From NCBI GenBank assembly GCA_903919145.1, contig CAIXGW010000224.1, forward strand, positions 1-57,038: DNA of 57,038 bases, written 5' to 3'. The notes under the pieces were generated by a model that saw only the letters and a list, made by a program, of their open reading frames with translations, was not told where the DNA came from and searched no databases. The number at the start of each line of letters is the position of its first letter. Position 1 is the first letter of the stretch. The translations under genes were made by a program, and so were the position numbers. Source of the DNA: an uncultured Myxococcales bacterium. GTDB taxonomy: Bacteria > Myxococcota_A > UBA9042. Below are positions 1-6,869 of the stretch, in pieces.

Positions 1-1
1 C

Positions 2-169
2 GCGGCGTGTCACCGACTGACCGAGCTAGCCAAGGCCCGCGGTGGCCATGACAACATCACGACCTTGCTGGTGCGCACCCATCCTCATGACTGGACACAG
101 CCGCCGCCCGTCATTCCGCCCCCACCGATGATTCCGCCGCCGCCGCCGGGCTTTGCGCCCGTTGACTGA
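2..169 (+). CDS. PP2C-family protein phosphatase, C-terminal end (partial)
   Basis: Only the last 55 codons are in the window; the gene starts upstream. The fragment carries ARGGHDNITTLLV, the conserved last motif of PPM/PP2C Ser/Thr phosphatases (GGxDNIT, whose Asp binds the catalytic metal), so it would remove phosphate from Ser/Thr residues. After the motif the protein ends in a short proline-rich tail with runs of P separated by VI, MI and GF, typical of an unstructured linker or SH3-like ligand. The frame ends in TGA. A kinase gene lies about 22 kb downstream, but nothing in the sequence links the two. Confidence 0.8.
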   Translation, partial: AACHRLTELAKARGGHDNITTLLVRTHPHDWTQPPPVIPPPPMIPPPPPGFAPVD

Positions 170-361
170 CCACGGGCTGCGCCGCGCGCCGCCGCTGCAG
201 CCGCGCCGACCCTAGATGCTGTGGTCTTGGCGGGGAACGCAGAAGAATCCAGCGACAGGATCCATGGCCCGCGCCCAAGAACCGCCTGCAACCTGAATCG
301 TTGGGGGCGGTCCTGGGTACCAGTTCCTCGGTTGCCGATGGGCGACCACTGAGATCAAGCG

Positions 362-1396
362 ATGCAAACCAAAAAGTACAAAGTAGCCGTCCTTGGCGCG
401 ACGGGCGCCGTGGGCCGCGAGATGCTGACCCTTCTGGACGAGCTGCGCTTTCCCGCCAGTGAAGTGATCGCGCTGGCCTCTGAGCGCTCTGAGGGCGAGG
501 AGGTAGAGTTTGGCAACCGCCACCTCAAGGTCAAAGTAGCCAAGCCAGAGGCCTTTGACGGCGTAGACATTGTGTTGGCTTCGGCAGGCTCTGCGGTCTC
601 CAGGCTGCTGCTGCCCGAGGCCGCCCGCCGCGGAGCGCTATGCATTGACAACTCCAGCGCTTTTCGGATGGTCGCCGATGTGCCGCTGGTGGTGCCAGAG
701 GTCAACCCCGAGGCGATGATCCGCCACAACGGCATCATCGCTAATCCAAATTGCTCTACGATTCAGATGGTGGTGGCGCTCAAGCCCTTGCATGATGCGG
801 CTGGGCTGCGCAAGGTGGTGGTCACGACCTACCAGTCGACGTCCGGAGCCGGCAAGAAGGGCATGGACGAGCTGCACGATCAGACCGTGGGGCTGCTCAA
901 CAGCCGGCCATTTGAAGTGCAGGTTCACCATGCGCGCATCGCCTTTAACGTGGTGCCGCACATTGGCAATGCCGGCGCTGACGACTACACCGAAGAAGAG
1001 CTGAAGCTGGTCTATGAGACGCGCAAGATCATGGGCTTGCCGGACCTGCTGGTGAGCCCAACGGCCGTGCGCGTGCCGGTGTTTGCCTGCCACTCAGAGT
1101 CGGTGGTGTGCGAGTTTGAGCGGCCGCTGTCGCCCGACGAGGCGCGCGAGATCCTCAGCCACGCCGCCGGCATCGAAGTGGTCGACGACCTGGCCCAAAA
1201 GAAGTACCCCATGCCGATGGATGCCACCGGCAGCAATAGCGTGTTTGTTGGGCGGATTCGCCGCGACCTGACCTCGCCCAACGGCCTGTTGCTGTGGGTC
1301 GTGGCCGACAACCTGCGCAAGGGCGCGGCCACCAATGCGGTGCAGATCGCGTTGCTGGCGGCCAAGGCCGGTCTGGTGCGCGGCGCGCGGGCCTAG
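362..1396 (+). CDS. asd: Aspartate-semialdehyde dehydrogenase
   Basis: This enzyme reduces aspartyl-4-phosphate to aspartate semialdehyde with NADPH, the branch-point step to lysine/diaminopimelate, threonine and methionine; it is cytosolic. The N-terminus has the dinucleotide motif VAVLGATGAVGREM (about residues 8-21). The active-site motif is NPNCSTIQ with the acyl-enzyme Cys at residue 131. Further family blocks are STSGAGKKGMDEL (about 161-173), the substrate-binding HHARIAFNVVPHIG and VPVFACHSES. At 344 residues it is the usual length. The ATG follows a weak GA-rich stretch; no better start was seen. It stands alone, with 190 bases of non-coding DNA before it and 235 after. Confidence 0.95.
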   Translation: MQTKKYKVAVLGATGAVGREMLTLLDELRFPASEVIALASERSEGEEVEFGNRHLKVKVAKPEAFDGVDIVLASAGSAVSRLLLPEAARRGALCIDNSSAFRMVADVPLVVPEVNPEAMIRHNGIIANPNCSTIQMVVALKPLHDAAGLRKVVVTTYQSTSGAGKKGMDELHDQTVGLLNSRPFEVQVHHARIAFNVVPHIGNAGADDYTEEELKLVYETRKIMGLPDLLVSPTAVRVPVFACHSESVVCEFERPLSPDEAREILSHAAGIEVVDDLAQKKYPMPMDATGSNSVFVGRIRRDLTSPNGLLLWVVADNLRKGAATNAVQIALLAAKAGLVRGARA

Positions 1397-1425
1397 ACAG
1401 AGCGCCCTGTTCGGCACGCCGACAT

Positions 1426-1438
1426 TGCCATTTTGGCA
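1426..1438. repeat. 13-bp inverted repeat TGCCATTTTGGCA (copy A)
   Basis: Perfect 5-bp arms TGCCA/TGGCA around TTT. The same 13-mer occurs in the opposite orientation at 5548 and 15763. It sits 107 bases before a sigma-54-like element at 1546, matching the 105-base gap upstream of gspC. It may be an activator site; function is inferred from the repeated placement only. Confidence 0.6.
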
Positions 1439-1545
1439 CGGCAACAGCGGCGCAAGGCCAGCTGGCGTGCCGCATCGTCCGTGCCGCCAAGCCGCTGGGC
1501 GGGAACAAGCCGCCCATGCAACGGGGTTTGCCAGTGGGGCACGGT

Positions 1546-1561
1546 TGGCACGGCCTGTGCA
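1546..1561 (+). promoter_or_regulatory. Candidate sigma-54 promoter (-24/-12)
   Basis: TGGCAC-GGCCT-GTGCA matches the RpoN consensus TGGCAC-N5-TTGCW except G for T at the first base of the -12 box. The key GG and GC dinucleotides are 10 bases apart, as required. It lies 71 bases before the ATG of the 1632 gene. Confidence 0.5.
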
Positions 1562-1631
1562 ATTCCTGACGCTGGTCGCCTCAGCAGAGGTCGGCCAGTC
1601 TTAGTTTCCCTGCCGCCTCGGAGTTTCCAGG

Positions 1632-3422
1632 ATGCTGCCATCGCTCCACCGCAATTTGCTTCTCTTGACCGGGCTGTTGAGCTCGGCGGCCCTGTCGCTG
1701 GTCCTGGCCGTAGATGCCGCGCCGGCCAGCGCCGCACCGGTCGTGCAGATTCTCAAGATCGAAGCAACGGCCGACTCCGATTGGTCGCCGCCCAGCCATT
1801 TTGGCCTGGGCCCTTCGACGCCCGGCGCCATAGAGGACGTGCACTACATCAACAAGGCGGACTGCCGAGCGATCACGGCCGCCAGCAACCCGCGGATCAA
1901 GGTGTCCTGGACCTGGGCGCCTTCGCTGGCGCTGGGCAGTACCTATACCGGCATCACCAAGGTCGCGCCGCGCGGCAAGAGCTGCGTCGAGACGGCCCTG
2001 CAGGAGTCGGATTCCGGCAGCGCCTGCATCGTCAACGCCGAAGTCACCTATCAGCTGGGCAAGACGTATTCGTTTGAAGTCGACATGGTCGATGTCATTG
2101 GCCCGGCGACCACCTGTGACGAAAAGGTCGAGCAGGACGCCTTCTTGTACATGCTGGTCAATGACCAGGCGTCGGTGGGCGTCAATCAGGCAGTCGTGGC
2201 GTTCAAGTCAAAGATCACCGTGGACCTGGCGGGACCGGTAGCGCCGACGATCTCCAGCGTCACCCCAGGTGGAGAGAACCTGCGCGTGGTCTGGACCCAC
2301 GGCGATCCTGACGCTGTGTCGGGCAGCTACGTCTACTGGGCAGAGATGGCCTTTGACGCTTCGCAGGTGCAAAGCGGTGCCGCCAAGGTGAGCAAGTCTG
2401 ACAAGCTGACCTCCACCAGCCACCAAATCTCGGCTCTGACCAACGGCAAGACCTACCACGTGGCCGTGGTCTCGGTCGATAGCCATGACAACGAATCGGA
2501 TTTCTCTGCGCTCTACAGCGGAGCACCCATCGAAGTGCTGGACGGCTGGCAGTACTACCGCGACGCCGGTGGCACCGAGGAAGGCGGGTTTGCCCCGTGT
2601 TCGGCCGCAGCAACGCCAGCACCCGCAGGCTGGTGGCTGGGCCTGGGGACCGTGGTGGCGCTCTTGGCGCTGCGCCGCCGCAAGCGCTTGGCTGCCCAGG
2701 GCCTTGTGGCAGTGGCGGCCGTGCCTTTGCTGGCGGCTATGGCGCTAACGGCCCGCCCGGCCCAGGCCGCCTCGCCGCTGACGGGCAGCATGGATTTTCG
2801 GGTGACCCGCTACACGCCGGGCATCGACAACGCCTTTACCGGAAAGGCCAAGCCCTACAATGACGTATTTGCTGACCCCACCTGGCAGTTTGGCGTCACC
2901 TACGACTCGCGCTTGTGGGATCGCTTTGGCACGCTGTCGGCCGGTGTGGGCTTCAACTACTGGACCCAGACGGGCAAGGGCGTGGTCAAGGCGACCGCCG
3001 AGGCCAGCGGCGACACCACCAGCCTGCAGATCATGCCGCTGTCGGTCGACCTGGTGTATCGCTTTGACGTGCTGGCCGAGCGCTGGGCCATCCCCTTTGT
3101 GCCCTACGCCAAGATCGGCCTGCTGTACAGCGTGTGGTGGATGCGCAACGGCATTGACGAGATCGCCACCGCGACCGACAGCTCGGGCACCGAGCGAGAG
3201 GCTGTAGGTGGCACCGGCGGCTGGCACGGCACCGTCGGCTTGCGGTTCATGCTCGACGTGCTGGAGCCCCAAGCCCAGCGCAGCTTTGACATTGAGATGG
3301 GCGTGAACCACAGCTACCTGTTCGGCGAGTACCAGACCACCAAGGTCGACGACTTTGGCTCGGGCAAGAGCTTTGACCTGTCCGACGACCTGTTTGTCTT
3401 TGGCCTTTCCTTTGACCTGTAG
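1632..3422 (+). CDS. Fibronectin-III surface protein with internal MYXO-CTERM-like tail, continuing into an outer-membrane barrel domain
   Basis: The 596-residue frame has two halves. Residues 1-35 are a signal peptide (hydrophobic stretch ending ASAA). Residues about 40-315 hold cysteine-poor beta-rich sequence and a fibronectin type III-like domain (PTISSVTPGGENLRVVW onward). Around residues 323-352 comes a Cys, then a hydrophobic helix GWWLGLGTVVALLAL and the basic block RRRKR, which resembles a MYXO-CTERM sorting tail normally found at the very C-terminus. It is followed without a stop by a second signal-peptide-like stretch ending ARPAQA (353-378) and a 220-residue domain with alternating aromatic/polar strands ending in FGLSFDL, the aromatic end expected of an outer-membrane barrel. 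An in-frame TTG at 2688 could start a separate barrel protein. Either this is a processed polyprotein or two genes joined by loss of a stop. Function unknown. A candidate sigma-54 promoter lies upstream. Confidence 0.7.
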   Translation: MLPSLHRNLLLLTGLLSSAALSLVLAVDAAPASAAPVVQILKIEATADSDWSPPSHFGLGPSTPGAIEDVHYINKADCRAITAASNPRIKVSWTWAPSLALGSTYTGITKVAPRGKSCVETALQESDSGSACIVNAEVTYQLGKTYSFEVDMVDVIGPATTCDEKVEQDAFLYMLVNDQASVGVNQAVVAFKSKITVDLAGPVAPTISSVTPGGENLRVVWTHGDPDAVSGSYVYWAEMAFDASQVQSGAAKVSKSDKLTSTSHQISALTNGKTYHVAVVSVDSHDNESDFSALYSGAPIEVLDGWQYYRDAGGTEEGGFAPCSAAATPAPAGWWLGLGTVVALLALRRRKRLAAQGLVAVAAVPLLAAMALTARPAQAASPLTGSMDFRVTRYTPGIDNAFTGKAKPYNDVFADPTWQFGVTYDSRLWDRFGTLSAGVGFNYWTQTGKGVVKATAEASGDTTSLQIMPLSVDLVYRFDVLAERWAIPFVPYAKIGLLYSVWWMRNGIDEIATATDSSGTEREAVGGTGGWHGTVGLRFMLDVLEPQAQRSFDIEMGVNHSYLFGEYQTTKVDDFGSGKSFDLSDDLFVFGLSFDL

Positions 3423-3431
3423 GGCAGCACC

Positions 3432-4373
3432 TTGCAAGCCGTGACCTCGCGCGCCGATCCCCGCAACGCCCAGGATTTCGGTCGGGCGCACAGCTTGTTG
3501 TTGTGGGTGCAGTTTGACGGCAGCGCCTTCAGCGGCTTTCAACGCCAGCAAGGCGAGATCCGCAGCGTCGCCGGCACATTAGAGCACACCTGGCTGGATC
3601 TGTTCAGCGAGGAGATCTGGGCGCGATCGTCCAGCCGCACCGACGCCGGAGTGCACGCGCGGCGCATGCCGGTCTTGGTGCGCACCAACCGCAATGTGGG
3701 TCCGCGCGGGGCGATGTTGGCGCTGAACACGCGCTTGCCAGACGATCTCAAGGTCACTGAGGCGGAAGAGGTCGCGCAAGACGCCGACATTCGCGCCGAC
3801 GCCGTGGGCAAGCGCTACCTTTACCATGTTCTGGAGGGACCGGTGCGCCTGCCACTGTGGCGCCTGCGCGCTTGGCATGTCCGCGGCCCGTTGGACCTGG
3901 CCAAGATGCAGGAAGGGGCGGCGGTGCTGCGCGGAGTTCACGACTTCTCGGCCTTTCGCTCGCAGCACTGCGGATCGGCTACCACTTTGCGTGACCTGCA
4001 TGTGGTGTCGGTGGCCGAGGTGATCAGAGAAGGCGAAGGCCGGGTGCTGCAGATCGCCGTAGATGGCAATGCGTTCTTGCACAACATGGTGCGGATCATC
4101 GCCGGCACGCTGGTCGACCTGGGCAGAAACCGCAGGCAGCTGGCGGATCTGCAGCGGGCCCTGGGGCAGGGCGACCGGCGGGCTTCAGGCCAGACGGCGC
4201 CGCCGCACGGGCTGCAGCTAGACGACGTGTACTTTGGACCCTGGGGGCAGCGCCTGGGCACCGACTACAAGTCGATTCTGCTGCACATGGATGCCGATCG
4301 CGCGGCGCGGGCGGCGCTGGCGATCGACCCGGGCCTGACCGTGGCTGATGGGGATGCCTCGGCGGCCTGCTAG
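3432..4373 (+). CDS. truA: tRNA pseudouridine synthase A
   Basis: TruA isomerises uridines 38-40 in the anticodon stem-loop of many tRNAs. The catalytic motif SSRTDAGVHA is present with the nucleophilic Asp at residue 71, and the later family blocks NMVRIIAGTLVDLG and KRYLYHVLEG are clear. The catalytic core starts at about residue 20 (LLLWVQFDGSAFSGFQRQ). The start is not certain: TTG at 3432 is preceded by AGGG at a good distance, and a GTG at 3441 is the alternative; no ATG is available upstream of the core. There is a C-terminal extension of about 35 residues after the last core strand. It converges with the next gene, and the two TAG stop codons share the palindrome CTAG. Confidence 0.93.
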   Translation: MQAVTSRADPRNAQDFGRAHSLLLWVQFDGSAFSGFQRQQGEIRSVAGTLEHTWLDLFSEEIWARSSSRTDAGVHARRMPVLVRTNRNVGPRGAMLALNTRLPDDLKVTEAEEVAQDADIRADAVGKRYLYHVLEGPVRLPLWRLRAWHVRGPLDLAKMQEGAAVLRGVHDFSAFRSQHCGSATTLRDLHVVSVAEVIREGEGRVLQIAVDGNAFLHNMVRIIAGTLVDLGRNRRQLADLQRALGQGDRRASGQTAPPHGLQLDDVYFGPWGQRLGTDYKSILLHMDADRAARAALAIDPGLTVADGDASAAC

Positions 4374-5446
4374 TAAATGCAAGCGAATTTGCTGGCCGCT
4401 CCATCCCAGCCGCACTTGGCCGCGCCCACTTCCAGGCAGCTGACAAAGTTGAGCTTGCCGCCATTGCAGTAGACCCAGGTGTCGCCGCTGCACTGCCCCT
4501 CTTTGGGAAAGGTGGTGGCGTTGCAGGAAGCGCCGGCGACCGGGGTGCAGGCGGTGATGTCGCACTTCCAGCCTTCGGGGCAGGTGCCGCAGGGCTTGCC
4601 GCAGCCATTGGTGCCGCAGACCATCTTGGCGCCGGTGTCGCTGAGGCAGGAGCTGTCGCACTGCTTGACCATGCAGGCGTTGGCGTTGGCGGTGGCGTCC
4701 CAGCCGCAGGTCAGGTTGTTGAGGTTGGGCGGGGCGGCGCAGTCCTTGACCTGCTTTTGCGAAGCGGCTCCTTCGCCGCTGCAGGTCAGCAAGAAATCGC
4801 CGTCGCAGGCGCCCTTCTTGGGGTCAATGCCTTTGCATGGGCTGGGCTTGCACAGGTCGGCGTCGCAGTAGTCGCCGGCGCCGCAGCTGCCGCAGGAATT
4901 GCCGCAGCCATTGTCACCGCACTGCTTGCCGGTGCAGTTGCCCTGGCAGGTGTCGGCGTAGCACTTGCCGTCATCGGCGCAGGTCTTGCCCGCGTCGCAG
5001 CTGCCGCACTGGCCGCCACAGCCGTCTGGACCGCAGACCTTGTCTTTGCATTGCTTTTGGCAGAACTGCTCGCACTTGCTGCCGTTGGGGGCGCAGAACT
5101 GACCCGAGCTGCAAAAACCGCAGACCGCCCCGCAGCCGTTGGAGCCGCAGACCTTGCCCTTGCAGTCGGCCTTGCAGCCATCGGGGACGTCGAGCAGACC
5201 CACGTCTCCCGGGCTGATGTCGACCAGCGGCGCGCCGCCGTCGGCCAGGGTGTCCTCTGCGCCAGTCTCGGCTCCCCCAGCCGCATCCAGCAGCGCGGCA
5301 TCCGACCCTGGGCCATCGCTGGTGGCGGCATCGGTCGGATCGGCAGTCTTGGCTGGCTCTTGCTCGCCGCAGCTGCCCAGCCCTAGCAGCACGCTCAGCA
5401 GTGTCGCGGCCAGGGGCATGGGCCACAGGCGCGTTGGTTCCGTCAT
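4370..5446 (-). CDS. Cysteine-rich surface lipoprotein with NGCG repeats
   Basis: A 358-residue lipoprotein. The signal peptide ends in the lipobox LGLGSC (lipidated Cys 26), followed by an Asp/Ala/Pro-rich spacer (about 27-85). Then come four to five copies of a Cys unit of the form C.GK.CG.NGCG..CG.C.(A)G..C (about 90-215), which is common in Myxococcota surface proteins and presumably disulphide-bonded. The C-terminal part has two units ending CGWD......ACM/ACI, with one more NGCG unit between them. The ATG at 5446 was chosen over the longer frame because AGGATAGG lies just before it and the signal peptide starts there. It is divergent from the gspC operon. No enzyme motif is visible; role unknown. 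Confidence 0.8.
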   Translation of the reverse strand: MTEPTRLWPMPLAATLLSVLLGLGSCGEQEPAKTADPTDAATSDGPGSDAALLDAAGGAETGAEDTLADGGAPLVDISPGDVGLLDVPDGCKADCKGKVCGSNGCGAVCGFCSSGQFCAPNGSKCEQFCQKQCKDKVCGPDGCGGQCGSCDAGKTCADDGKCYADTCQGNCTGKQCGDNGCGNSCGSCGAGDYCDADLCKPSPCKGIDPKKGACDGDFLLTCSGEGAASQKQVKDCAAPPNLNNLTCGWDATANANACMVKQCDSSCLSDTGAKMVCGTNGCGKPCGTCPEGWKCDITACTPVAGASCNATTFPKEGQCSGDTWVYCNGGKLNFVSCLEVGAAKCGWDGAASKFACIY

Positions 5447-5483
5447 CCTATCCTGCCGTCTGCGGATCCGCCGCTGTGCGCAG

Positions 5484-5511
5484 TGTATACACAGGTGCCG
5501 CCGATTTCGAA
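5484..5511 (-). promoter_or_regulatory. Candidate sigma-70 type promoter for the lipoprotein gene
   Basis: On the minus strand TTCGAA (5506-5511) and TATACA (5484-5489) are separated by 16 bases, about 37 bases before the ATG at 5446. The -35 match is poor. The -10 sits in the 10-bp palindrome GTGTATACAC (5483-5492), which could be an operator. Confidence 0.35.
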
Positions 5512-5547
5512 CCCAAGGGCCGCCCAAGGCCCGGTTTCAGGTCTGCA

Positions 5548-5560
5548 TGCCAAAATGGCA
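5548..5560. repeat. 13-bp inverted repeat TGCCAAAATGGCA (copy B)
   Basis: Identical to the copy at 15763 (17 shared bases including flanks) and to the reverse complement of the copy at 1426. It is 105 bases upstream of the sigma-54 promoter at 5666, in the divergent region between the lipoprotein gene and gspC. It could be an enhancer-binding-protein site; this is inference. Confidence 0.6.
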
Positions 5561-5665
5561 CGCCGGCAGCGGGCGCTGGGGAAATGTGCTGCCAGCGCGG
5601 CCAGTGGTTCCAGGTCAGCTGCAGGCAAAAAGTCTAAGATCTGACCAGTTGCCGATACGGGTGGG

Positions 5666-5681
5666 TGGCACGGCTCTTGCT
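5666..5681 (+). promoter_or_regulatory. Sigma-54 promoter of the T2SS operon
   Basis: TGGCAC-GGCTC-TTGCT is a full match to the RpoN -24/-12 consensus with GG-N10-GC spacing. Transcription would begin near 5692, giving an untranslated leader of about 135 bases before the gspC ATG. Sigma-54 control requires an ATP-driven activator, so the T2SS would be conditionally expressed. Confidence 0.8.
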
Positions 5682-5828
5682 TAAGATCCTGCTTGGGAAT
5701 GGGCTAGGGCCGTGGCGCGTTGCCGGCCTGGCCAGATGGCAAGAGTTTGGGCGGTCTTTGGACGGTCACCAGGGTGGCGCCGAGCACCGCTTCTAGGACA
5801 ACGGGCACTCGCAGAGAGCAGAGGAGCG

Positions 5829-6842
5829 ATGGAAACACTGCTGAAGCGACATTTCTGGGCGATCAACCTGCTGGCGTTGGGCGCGATCGCCTATTTTGCG
5901 GCAGGTTCGGTCAATGCCCTGCTGGGCCTGCAGTTGTCCAAGGCCAATCGCGGTGATGACAAGACCCAGGTCGTTGCCTCGGACGAAGAGTCTCCGCTGA
6001 CCAAAAAGCTGCGCGATGGCCGGCTGCGCGAGGAGTCGGGCGCGGTGATGGCCGGGCGGCGGCCGTTCTGGCAGGAAGAGCCGGCGCCGCCAGAGCCGCC
6101 GCCAGAAGAACAGCCAGAAGAAGAGAAGGGCGCCGATGCCCCGCCCGAGCCGAGTTTTGACCCTACCACCTTGCCGATCAAGCTATTGGGCACCATGGTG
6201 GTGACGCCAGAGACCTGGTCGTCGGCCAGCATGGAAGTCGAGCGGACCCAGCAAAAGCTTGTCAACGTTGGCATGGAGCTGCTGGGCGGGCAGGCCACGG
6301 TCTATGCAATCCGGCGCAATTACGTGGTCTTGAAAGAGGGAGACAAGCTGACCGTGGCGCTGCTCTTTCAGCAGGAGGGTCAGCAAGCTGCCGGCGGGCC
6401 CCCTCCCAGCGATGGTCAGGGCGGCATGGCCGGTCGCGCGCCCCCCGGCATGCCGGCACGGCCGCAGCTGGCCACCGCTGCCCCTACTGGCAACGATCCG
6501 CCGGGGGTCAAGAAGGTCGGAGACGGCGTCTACAACCTGGAGCGCGGCAACGTCAATGACAAACTCAAAGACGTCACGCAGCTGGGCACGCAGGTCAGGA
6601 TCGTCCCCAACTACCGCGGCGGCAAGTACGAAGGCTTTCGCATGATCGGCATGGGCGGCGGCAGCCTGTTCTCTGACATCGGCTTTCTGAACGGCGACAT
6701 TGTGCAGGCCATCAATGGCGAGCGCATCGACAGTCCAAACAAGGCCTTGGCGCTCTATGAGGCGCTCAAGAACAAGGCCCGCGTGACCGTGCTCATTGAA
6801 CGAGACGGCCAGCCCAAGACCATTCGCTACACCATCCGCTAG
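5829..6842 (+). CDS. gspC: Type II secretion system inner-membrane protein GspC
   Basis: GspC links the inner-membrane platform to the outer-membrane secretin. This 337-residue protein has a short cytoplasmic start, one membrane segment (about residues 10-30, INLLALGAIAYFAAGS), a charged then Pro/Glu-rich linker (about 70-105), the HR domain (about 110-190, including TLPIKLLGTMVV) and a C-terminal PDZ domain (about 240-337) with FSDIGFLNGDIVQAINGERI and the ending TVLIERDGQPKTIRYTIR. The ATG at 5829 was chosen because AGGAG precedes it and the membrane segment follows at once; the frame is open further upstream to 5712 but lacks these signs. First gene of the operon, behind a sigma-54 promoter. 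Confidence 0.92.
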   Translation: METLLKRHFWAINLLALGAIAYFAAGSVNALLGLQLSKANRGDDKTQVVASDEESPLTKKLRDGRLREESGAVMAGRRPFWQEEPAPPEPPPEEQPEEEKGADAPPEPSFDPTTLPIKLLGTMVVTPETWSSASMEVERTQQKLVNVGMELLGGQATVYAIRRNYVVLKEGDKLTVALLFQQEGQQAAGGPPPSDGQGGMAGRAPPGMPARPQLATAAPTGNDPPGVKKVGDGVYNLERGNVNDKLKDVTQLGTQVRIVPNYRGGKYEGFRMIGMGGGSLFSDIGFLNGDIVQAINGERIDSPNKALALYEALKNKARVTVLIERDGQPKTIRYTIR

Positions 6843-6869
6843 GCAGCGGCGCAATTCACGGAGCACGCT

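Noticed and set aside
1796..1806. Fourth palindrome copy GCCATTTTGGC inside the 1632 gene
   Set aside because: Only 11 of 13 bases match and it encodes ordinary protein sequence; probably chance.
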